Below, one piece after another: positions 8,375 to 14,489 of a stretch of 25,949 nt of DNA. Origin of the DNA: Methylococcaceae bacterium (lineage in GTDB: Bacteria; Pseudomonadota; Gammaproteobacteria; Methylococcales; Methylomonadaceae); contig CANNNN010000005.1 of NCBI GenBank assembly GCA_947506075.1, positions 1 through 25,949 of the forward strand, written 5' to 3'. The notes beneath the pieces are model-generated. The model worked only from the letters and a program-made list of their open reading frames with translations, had not been told where the DNA came from and did no database searches. The position numbers were made by a program, and so were the translations under genes. Every line of letters starts with the position of its first letter. The first letter of the stretch is position 1.

Positions 8375-10108
8375 ATGCATAAAAATATTCTTACCATTAT
8401 CTGGAGCACCGCACTGCTCCTTATACATCCTTGGAGTTATGCAGCCAGTGATTTACCGCCGACAGCCAAGGTAGACCTGGGACCGGTAGAAGAAGTCTGT
8501 TCCGATTTTACTTCGCCAAAATGGCGTGAAGCACAAGTCATTGATGGCGTACAAATACAGCAGTCAAGGCTTTGCAACCCTGACAATCCGGCTGACATCG
8601 CGGCCTTTGTCAAAGGTACCAACGGTGTTTCGATGTCTACGTTAATGGAAACTCAGCTCGCTGCCGATGCCATTACGATGTCTGACGATGTCGATGGCGA
8701 CGGCGATCCGGATAAAATTATTATCAAACTTGAAATTGCCGAACTCAACGGTCATTCACCGGACATGAAAGACCCCACTACGACCTTTGACATAGCGCCG
8801 GGTATACAGCCGACTTTTTGGGTCTATGCCCCAAAAACCCGCGACATGTCCACGCTGAGCATCTACGAGCCGGTAGCCAACCCACTGCTGCGCGTACCGT
8901 CTCCGGTGATTCGTGTCGAGCAGGACGATGTGGTCTGGATAGTATTGGAAAATACCCATTATTTGCCGCATTCGATACATCTGCACGGTATTGACCATCC
9001 ATTTATGGATATGAGCGGCGGCGGCAACGATGGGGTGGGGCAAACCAGCAATATGGATACCATGCCGGGCGAAAGTAAAACCTATGTGATCAAACCGCGC
9101 CAACCCGGCACCATGTATTACCATTGCCATGTCCAGCCGCACACCCACATTCCAATGGGCTTGCAGGGTATTTTTATTGTCGAGGAAAATCGCCCCAACA
9201 ACTGGCCGCAAACCCTAAATGTTGGCGCAGGCCAGGTGCGTCACCCATCGGTAGCGGTGCTGGAAAAATATGCCCGCGAATATGACTTGCATTATCAATC
9301 GGCGGATAAAGAGTTACATGAACTTGTTGCCAGGTCGGCCAATGACCCCAGACTGATTGCCAAACACATGAATATGGAATATGACACGACCGACGCCACC
9401 GATGACTATTTCATGCTCAATGGCCGCTCTTTCCCTTACACCTTAAGGGAATCATTGATTCATATGGAAGAAAATCAAAAAGTCAAACTGCGGATTTTAA
9501 ATGGCCATACGGAATCCATAGCTATGCATATTCATGGTCATAAACCCACCATCACTCATTATGATGGCGTCGATAATGGTCCCGGCTCTTATATCCAGCG
9601 CGATGTCCATGGCATGGTGCCCGCGCAGCGTATTGATCTGGAATTAAATGGCGTTGACGATGGATTGAACAGCTTCGGGCAAGGTATCTGGATGTTCCAT
9701 GATCATGTGGAAAAATCCTTTACCACGAATGGCGTCGGTGAAGGCGGTGACATCAGTTTGGTCGTCTACAAAGACTTTGTCGATGAAAAAGGCATACCCA
9801 AAGCACACGGCATGAGCCTTGCGCCCTATTTCACCAAGGGCTTCTGGAAACGCAATTATCCCGTCTGGCAGGATTATGATGCTTGGCACAGCTTAGGCTT
9901 GCCCGACCTGAACGCAACTTACCAACCATCTAAAGTTGCAGTGCAAACTGTACAGGCACAATGGGCGCCTGCAACACCCGTCGTTGAACAGGAAAGTTCT
10001 GTATTTGGAAAACTGCTGTTCGGTTTGATCTTGGGCTTATTAAGTTATATGTTGATTATTAACCGGCAGATGATTATTGATCGTGCACGTAAGTTGCTTA
10101 ATAAATAA
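8375..10108 (+). CDS. Exported two-domain-type multicopper oxidase with C-terminal membrane anchor
   Basis: The frame is open from 8333, but AGAGGT (8363-8368) sits 6 nt before ATG 8375, which also starts a classic signal peptide (residues 1-23, cut near SYA-ASD). The mature protein holds four His-X-His copper motifs: IHLHG (His202/204), YHCH (His250/252), MHIHGH (His385/387) and FHDH (His442/444), enough for a trinuclear T2/T3 cluster. Cys251, His256 or His258 and Met261 in YHCHVQPHTHIPMG form a type-1 site in the N-terminal cupredoxin domain, as in type C two-domain oxidases. The second domain lacks a Cys at the corresponding site. A DxDxDGD calcium-loop-like run is at 105-111. A hydrophobic helix at about 544-562 with basic residues after it anchors the C terminus in the membrane. 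The substrate (phenol, metal ion or nitrogen oxide) is unknown. Confidence 0.9.
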   Translation: MHKNILTIIWSTALLLIHPWSYAASDLPPTAKVDLGPVEEVCSDFTSPKWREAQVIDGVQIQQSRLCNPDNPADIAAFVKGTNGVSMSTLMETQLAADAITMSDDVDGDGDPDKIIIKLEIAELNGHSPDMKDPTTTFDIAPGIQPTFWVYAPKTRDMSTLSIYEPVANPLLRVPSPVIRVEQDDVVWIVLENTHYLPHSIHLHGIDHPFMDMSGGGNDGVGQTSNMDTMPGESKTYVIKPRQPGTMYYHCHVQPHTHIPMGLQGIFIVEENRPNNWPQTLNVGAGQVRHPSVAVLEKYAREYDLHYQSADKELHELVARSANDPRLIAKHMNMEYDTTDATDDYFMLNGRSFPYTLRESLIHMEENQKVKLRILNGHTESIAMHIHGHKPTITHYDGVDNGPGSYIQRDVHGMVPAQRIDLELNGVDDGLNSFGQGIWMFHDHVEKSFTTNGVGEGGDISLVVYKDFVDEKGIPKAHGMSLAPYFTKGFWKRNYPVWQDYDAWHSLGLPDLNATYQPSKVAVQTVQAQWAPATPVVEQESSVFGKLLFGLILGLLSYMLIINRQMIIDRARKLLNK

Positions 10109-10126
10109 CTAGGCTCCTCAGGAAGA

Positions 10127-10160
10127 AACGCTGAGCCTACGAAAATTTAGGCTCAGCGTT
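10127..10160. terminator. Strong stem-loop after multicopper oxidase gene
   Basis: A perfect inverted repeat pairs 10127-10138 with 10149-10160 (AACGCTGAGCCT/AGGCTCAGCGTT) and extends by one A-T pair to 13 bp with an 8-nt AT-rich loop. It starts 18 bp after the oxidase stop codon. No T-run follows (GATCAAGC), so it is either a Rho-assisted terminator or a 3'-end stabiliser. Confidence 0.5.
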
Positions 10161-10213
10161 GATCAAGCACATTTAAATATATTGGGTACCGTCCAACCCA
10201 GCTTTAAAGACGA

Positions 10214-10318
10214 GAAGCCGATATAGGGTTAGCAAGCCCTATCGAAACGTTTTAAGACTTTAACAGTGTACAAAACGCAAAACGCGAGTAAAAGGGGGGA
10301 TTAAAAACCCCGTCACGC
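10214..10318 (-). repeat. Palindromic repeat element B (inverted partner of 6807-6899)
   Basis: Read on the minus strand, this stretch starts with GCGTGACGGGG (10318-10308) and ends with ATCGGCTTC (10222-10214), identical to the ends of element A. Between them it shares spaced blocks (AAACG, TTC, GGG-TTGC-AACCC). Its hairpins are a G-run/C-run stem (10294-10311) and a stem of about 8 bp with one G-U pair around TAGGGTT/AAGCCCTA (10223-10242). It is more diverged internally than at the ends. Confidence 0.7.
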
Positions 10319-10359
10319 TTCGTAGTCAACTTTTCTAAAACAACCATAAAAGAGATTGC

Positions 10360-11208
10360 ATGTTAGTTATTGTCGGATATTTACTCCTCACCGCAGCCAT
10401 CATGGGCGGATTTATAGGAGGCGGAGGACACGTCGGCGTTCTCATTCAACCCTTTGAATTTATTATTATCATTGGCGCAGCTTTAGGTGCTTTCATTTGC
10501 GGAAACTCCATGCCGGTTATCAAGGGAGCTCTCAGCGGTGCAACGGGCACCTTAAAAGGCACCCCTTACAATAAAGCCTATTACCTTGAACTGCTGCTGT
10601 GCTTTTATGCGATTACCACCAAAACACGCAAGGAAGGCTTGTTATCGCTGGAAAGCATTATCGATGACCCGAAAAGCAGTCCGGTGTTTACACCAAAAAT
10701 TCTCGCCGATCACCATTTACTGGAGTTTATCTGCGACAACCTGCGCTTGATCGTTACCGGCGTAGAAGTCTATGCCTTGGAAGAACTGATGGATCAGGAG
10801 CTCGAAACCCATCATGAAGAAGCCCATGCCCCGGTCAAGGCCATCCAGAATATCGGCGACGGCTTGCCGGCCTTCGGCATCGTCGCAGCGGTACTGGGCG
10901 TTGTACATACGATGGAATCGGTTGGCATTCCCCCCTCAGAGCTGGGCAAATTGATCGCAGCAGCGCTGGTTGGAACCTTTCTGGGTATTTTGCTGGCTTA
11001 TGGCTATATAAACCCTGTCGCTGGGGTAATGTCAGAACGCGTGGAAGCTGCCGGAAATGTCTATAAATGCGCTCACAAAGGCTTGTTATGTTGCGCCAAA
11101 GGCGTCTCGCCGGCCATGACGGCGGAATACATGCGCACCATGATTGCTTCCGCAATGCGTCCAGGCTTTCAGGAACTGGAAGAACAGTTACGCGCTAATA
11201 AGGGTTAA
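10360..11208 (+). CDS. motA: Flagellar motor stator protein MotA
   Basis: MotA forms the pentameric ring of the stator that couples ion flow to flagellar rotation in the inner membrane. The 282-residue product aligns collinearly with E. coli MotA. There are two N-terminal membrane helices (about 1-20 and 33-50), a cytoplasmic loop with the torque-generating Arg90 (TKTRKEG) and Glu98 (LSLES), and two C-terminal helices with conserved Pro170 (GDGLPAFG) and Pro219 (YINPVAG). The start is supported by AAGAGA a few bases upstream. motB follows after 7 bp, so the pair is one operon. No other flagellar or chemotaxis gene is in the window, so this is a detached stator locus. Confidence 0.96.
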   Translation: MLVIVGYLLLTAAIMGGFIGGGGHVGVLIQPFEFIIIIGAALGAFICGNSMPVIKGALSGATGTLKGTPYNKAYYLELLLCFYAITTKTRKEGLLSLESIIDDPKSSPVFTPKILADHHLLEFICDNLRLIVTGVEVYALEELMDQELETHHEEAHAPVKAIQNIGDGLPAFGIVAAVLGVVHTMESVGIPPSELGKLIAAALVGTFLGILLAYGYINPVAGVMSERVEAAGNVYKCAHKGLLCCAKGVSPAMTAEYMRTMIASAMRPGFQELEEQLRANKG

Positions 11209-11215
11209 GTAAAAA

Positions 11216-12118
11216 ATGGCCGACCAACAACCGATCATCATAAAAAAAATAAAGAAAGGCGGCCATGCCCATCATGGCGGCGCCTGGAAACTGGCGTACG
11301 CGGATTTTGTTACCGCGATGATGGCGTTCTTTTTATTGATGTGGCTGTTGGGGTCGACCACCGAACCGGAAAAAAAAGGCATTTCAGAATATTTTCAAGA
11401 TCCTTTCGCCTCCTCCACCGAAGATAAAGGCGCCGATGTCGGCGACCGAACCAGCATCATTCAAGCGGGTGGATCGGATATAACCTCACAAGACCAGGGC
11501 CAGGTGGACAAAGGTGCGACACCTGAACCCAAAGAAATGACGCCGGAGGAAATTGAACAGAAAGCCGTAGCCATTGAGCAGGAAAAACTTGAAAGCTTAA
11601 AGGAAAAAATCCAGGAGAAGCTGGATACCAGTCCGGAATTAAGCGAGTTCAAGGATCAAATCAAACTGGAAATAACCTCCGAAGGCTTACGCATTCTAAT
11701 CGTCGATGCCCAGAATAGGCCCATGTATAAACTGGCCAGCGCGGAAACCGAGCCTCAAATCAAATTGATTTTAAGGGCTTTGGCGCCGGCCATTAACGAA
11801 TTACCGAATAAAATCAGTCTCAACGGCCATACCGATGCCCATCCATTCCCGCCTAACCAACACAAATACAGCAACTGGGAACTCTCCAGTGATCGTGCCA
11901 ATGCCGCACGCTACGAATTAACTCAAGCAGGACTTGCCGAAGAGAAAATTTTACGAGTGATAGGCTTAGGATCCAGTGTTCCTTATAGCCCCAGCACCGA
12001 ACCACTGGATCAAATTAACAGACGAATTTCCATCATCGTAATGAATAAAAAAACCGAACAAGAAATTTTGCAAAGCGTAGGGGATGAAAAAAATACCAAT
12101 TCACCTGAAGATAAGTAA
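11216..12118 (+). CDS. motB: Flagellar motor stator protein MotB
   Basis: MotB anchors the stator to peptidoglycan and carries the ion-binding aspartate. Residues 1-25 are basic and cytoplasmic. The single membrane helix (about 26-46, AYADFVTAMMAFFLLMWLL) contains Asp30, equivalent to E. coli Asp32, and the following Phe/Leu pattern is that of proton-type stators. The plug region is EYFQDPF (58-64). A charged linker (100-150, heptad-like, EKLESLKEKIQEKL) leads to an OmpA-like peptidoglycan-binding domain (about 150-280) with GHTDAHPF (204-211), WELSSDRANAAR and the NRRISIIV strand. The length (300) matches the family (about 308). Confidence 0.96.
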   Translation: MADQQPIIIKKIKKGGHAHHGGAWKLAYADFVTAMMAFFLLMWLLGSTTEPEKKGISEYFQDPFASSTEDKGADVGDRTSIIQAGGSDITSQDQGQVDKGATPEPKEMTPEEIEQKAVAIEQEKLESLKEKIQEKLDTSPELSEFKDQIKLEITSEGLRILIVDAQNRPMYKLASAETEPQIKLILRALAPAINELPNKISLNGHTDAHPFPPNQHKYSNWELSSDRANAARYELTQAGLAEEKILRVIGLGSSVPYSPSTEPLDQINRRISIIVMNKKTEQEILQSVGDEKNTNSPEDK

Positions 12119-12134
12119 TGTGCATCAAGGACGT

Positions 12135-12196
12135 CCGGGGCCTGCAACCCCGGTTGAAAAATTGCTTTATCACAAACTGGCGTTTGGGATAAAGCA
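12135..12196. repeat. Two adjacent palindromes downstream of motB
   Basis: The first is CCGGGG (12135-12140)/CCCCGG (12148-12153) with the loop CCTGCAA; its core resembles the GGGG-TTGCAA-CCCC motif of repeat A. The second is a 34-bp imperfect palindrome (12163-12196): a 9-bp stem TGCTTTATC/GATAAAGCA, one A-G mismatch, a 5-bp CAAAC/GTTTG stem and a TGGC loop. Its CAAACT-loop-GTTTGGGA core resembles the first hairpin near lnt (755-780). Either could end motB transcription, although T-runs are absent. Confidence 0.65.
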
Positions 12197-12219
12197 TAAA
12201 CTAAACTTTCAGTTATCCG

Positions 12220-13545
12220 ATGGCTCTCACTACAAAAAAACCAATGATCGACCAAGAAAATATTCAGGATCATCTTGCTAATATAAAGAACTTGCTGGTT
12301 CGACAGAAACTGGTTGAAGATCTGGTGCACAAACAAAATCTGACTGAATTGCGCAGACTGCTGAATCAACTGGGGATAGAGCAGATAGCCCGCATCCTGG
12401 AAGCGCTAGCAGACGATGACCTGCAAATAATCTGGCAACTGGTCGCCGACGAGCAAAAAGAAGAAATTCTGCTGGAAATATCGGACGATGTCCGTGTGGA
12501 ACTGGTTACGCAGGTCAAACCGATACCCCGCAACATGATGAGCCGAGTATTTGACCTGCACGAAGGCTGCCTTCGACAAATTGTTATAGATACCCGCGAA
12601 GACTTGGCAAAAGCCAAACCGGTCTGGATAGATTTGGTTATGCCAGAAGACGAACATCTGGCCTGGGCCACGGAAATCTTCGGCGTTAAGCTGCCCAATC
12701 CCAGAGATTTGACCGATCTTGAGTCCAGCGCTCGCTTCTACGTAGAAGATAATGGCGACGTACATTTGCATTCCGACTTTCTGCTAGACCGGGAGGATGA
12801 CTCGCACAACGTGCCGGTCGCCTTCATCCTGAATAAGGAAACCCTGTTTTCGATCCGCAGCGAAGAACTGCCGGTGTTTCATTTACAGCGTTTACGGGCA
12901 CGAGCCGAGTCAGGTTATGTGACTGAAGCTAAAGATGTATTGCTCGACCTCTACTCTGCCGATGTGGAGTACTGTGCCAATGCGCTGGAAGCTGTTTATA
13001 ATGAATTGGAGGCCGTGGGCAAACAGGTCTACGGCTCTCACATGACCGATCAGGAATTGGCAAAAATTCTCTCCGCTATCGCAGCGGAAGAAGATCTTAA
13101 TGGGCGCATACGACGCAATCTGCTTGATACCCGACGGGCCTTGTCTTTTCTGATGCGCGGCAAATTCCTGTCGAACACACAACATGAAGATGTACGTGAA
13201 ATCCTGCGTGACATTGAATCGCTGGATGGACACACAGCCTTCCTGTTTAATAAGATCAACTTTCTGATGGACGCCATCGTCGGATTTGTCAATATCAACC
13301 AGAATAAAGTCATGAAACAATTAACGGTGCTCAGCGTCGTTTTTATGCCGCTCAATGTCTTGGCGGGTATTGGCGGCATGTCCGAATACTCGATGATGAC
13401 CCAAGCTATTCCCTGGCCCGTCGCCTACAGTATTTTCACTCTAGGCTTAGTCATTGTCGGTTGGGGCACTTTTATCGGCTTGCGGTTTTTCGAAAATCGC
13501 AAGCTAAAAAGTCACCCTGCAGCAAGCCGTAGGCTATCGCGATGA
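12220..13545 (+). CDS. CorA-like divalent-cation transporter with MgtE-N-like N terminus and GMS signature
   Basis: This 441-residue protein has two recognisable parts. Residues about 20-98 (NLTELRRLLNQLGIEQIARILEAL style helical repeats, then LVADEQKEEILLEISDD) resemble the MgtE N-terminal superhelical domain. Residues about 110-441 are a CorA/ZntB-like unit: an acidic funnel domain, a long stalk helix (about 320-365) and two C-terminal membrane helices (about 367-384 and 401-423). The pore motif at the end of TM1 is GGMSE (385-389) where CorA has Gly-Met-Asn. Metal specificity is therefore uncertain (Mg, Co, Ni or Zn). The start at 12220 has no ribosome site; ATG 12244 is an alternative that would trim eight residues. 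It stands alone behind motAB. Confidence 0.85.
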   Translation: MALTTKKPMIDQENIQDHLANIKNLLVRQKLVEDLVHKQNLTELRRLLNQLGIEQIARILEALADDDLQIIWQLVADEQKEEILLEISDDVRVELVTQVKPIPRNMMSRVFDLHEGCLRQIVIDTREDLAKAKPVWIDLVMPEDEHLAWATEIFGVKLPNPRDLTDLESSARFYVEDNGDVHLHSDFLLDREDDSHNVPVAFILNKETLFSIRSEELPVFHLQRLRARAESGYVTEAKDVLLDLYSADVEYCANALEAVYNELEAVGKQVYGSHMTDQELAKILSAIAAEEDLNGRIRRNLLDTRRALSFLMRGKFLSNTQHEDVREILRDIESLDGHTAFLFNKINFLMDAIVGFVNINQNKVMKQLTVLSVVFMPLNVLAGIGGMSEYSMMTQAIPWPVAYSIFTLGLVIVGWGTFIGLRFFENRKLKSHPAASRRLSR

Positions 13546-13585
13546 GCTAGAAGGATGCCTCCTACAACCTACTAGCTAAAGAGAC

Positions 13586-13632
13586 TAAAGCTATGCTGAA
13601 AGATATAATCAATTTTTTCAGCATTAGCTTTA
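13586..13632. repeat. Long bulged stem-loop upstream of the MazG-like gene
   Basis: TAAAGCTA-TGCTGAAA (13586-13601) pairs with TTTCAGCA-T-TAGCTTTA (13616-13632), sixteen base pairs with a single bulged T (13624) and a 14-nt AT-rich loop. It lies 41 bp after the CorA-like stop codon. A T6 run (13613-13618) lies within the loop and right arm rather than after the stem, so classic termination is doubtful. A 21-codon ORF (13593-13658) runs through it but has no ribosome site. Confidence 0.55.
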
Positions 13633-13732
13633 TCCAGCAAGAGATGGAGAGAGCTTGAAAGATATAAACTTTACGCAGCATCACCATTAATACCCTGTCA
13701 TCCAGTAACGCCATCACATGGAGCATAAAACC

Positions 13733-14221
13733 ATGAACAAGCACCTGAAATTAGTCAGAGAATTTAACGACACTTTTTTATTATCACAAACTGAACCATA
13801 CGCTTATACACACTTGTCCGACATGGATATTGTCAAGTATCAAGCCTTGCTGATGGAGGAAGGCAGCGGGGTGTTGAAAGCGCTTAGAACCAGCGAGATG
13901 GTTGATATTCTGGCCAGTCTGGTCATTCTTGCCTATTGCGCATTAGACGCTATCGCGAGACAAGGAGGCGAGGTAAGCGATAGCTCGGTAACCTGGAAGC
14001 ATGATGGCTTTGTTGTGTCAATCATGCGCATCCTGTCTGAAAAAATCAATCACTGCACTTCCGGCAGCACCGAAGATTATTCAGCGGTTTATTGTTTGTG
14101 CGCTCATTTAGCCAGATGTTTTATCAATGCGGATTTCGACAAAGCCTTTTCTGCTATCCATAACGGCAAGATGTCCAAACTGGCTAAAGCGCCGGATTTA
14201 AGTGAATGTCTTTTTGAATAA
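13733..14221 (+). CDS. MazG-like / PRA-PH-type all-alpha NTP pyrophosphohydrolase homologue, degenerate
   Basis: This 162-residue, mostly helical protein follows the pattern of Cof-like/phosphoribosyl-ATP pyrophosphohydrolase-type proteins: VREFNDTF near the N terminus, then ALLMEEGSGVLKALRTSEMVDILASLVILAYCALDAI and the C-terminal AIHNGKMSKL (family: VH-SNMSKL). MazG-fold enzymes hydrolyse NTPs to NMP plus pyrophosphate using an EExxE...ExxD metal site. Here EEGSG keeps the first two glutamates but has Gly in place of the third, while EMVDI keeps Glu and Asp. The enzyme may be weak or altered. Start choice: GGAG (13720-13723) is 9 nt before ATG 13733; the in-frame ATG at 13718 overlaps that ribosome site and is less likely. 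No partner gene is apparent. Confidence 0.65.
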   Translation: MNKHLKLVREFNDTFLLSQTEPYAYTHLSDMDIVKYQALLMEEGSGVLKALRTSEMVDILASLVILAYCALDAIARQGGEVSDSSVTWKHDGFVVSIMRILSEKINHCTSGSTEDYSAVYCLCAHLARCFINADFDKAFSAIHNGKMSKLAKAPDLSECLFE

Positions 14222-14234
14222 GCCAAGAAGTTAC

Positions 14235-14255
14235 TCTACTTTAACCCAAAGTAGA
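14235..14255 (+). terminator. Stem-loop after MazG-like gene
   Basis: TCTACTTT (14235-14242) pairs with AAAGTAGA (14248-14255) around the loop AACCC, 13 bp after the stop codon. It is followed by CGAAATTTTAAAA rather than a clean T-run, so the terminator call is tentative. Confidence 0.4.
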
Positions 14256-14392
14256 CGAAATTTTAAAACATACAGCGAACGAAGGTCACAAACCACCCAG
14301 TGAACCCAGAATTGATTAAGCATACGCTTGTCATCCCCACCTTGGAAGTTAAGACAAGGACGGCAACCTACATGGAACATAGTAACTTAATC

Positions 14393-14421
14393 AACAAAGA
14401 CCCTCTATATGAATGAGGGCC
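14393..14421 (-). terminator. Probable terminator of the Fic-like/zeta-like gene (minus strand)
   Basis: Read on the minus strand, GGCCCTC and GAGGGTC (14421-14415 and 14405-14399) form a 7-bp stem with one G-U pair and a 9-nt loop, followed directly by TTTGTTG. It lies about 70 bp past the stop codon of the gene ending at 14490. The remaining bases of the 14222-14489 gap show no gene. Confidence 0.5.
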
Positions 14422-14489
14422 ACCAACGCAAAATGAGCAAATAAGCGCGATTTAACCAGCACTATCCCGCTTGTGGGTAGCCGTAATTT

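Noticed and set aside
10360..12118. ExbB/ExbD- or TolQ/R-type energiser instead of flagellar stator
   Set aside because: Arg90, Glu98, Pro170 and Pro219 of MotA and the plug and OmpA domain of MotB are all present, which fixes the flagellar identity.
13593..13658. 21-codon ORF (MLKDIINFF...) as a leader peptide
   Set aside because: No ribosome site; its start lies within the hairpin arm and there are no runs of regulatory codons.
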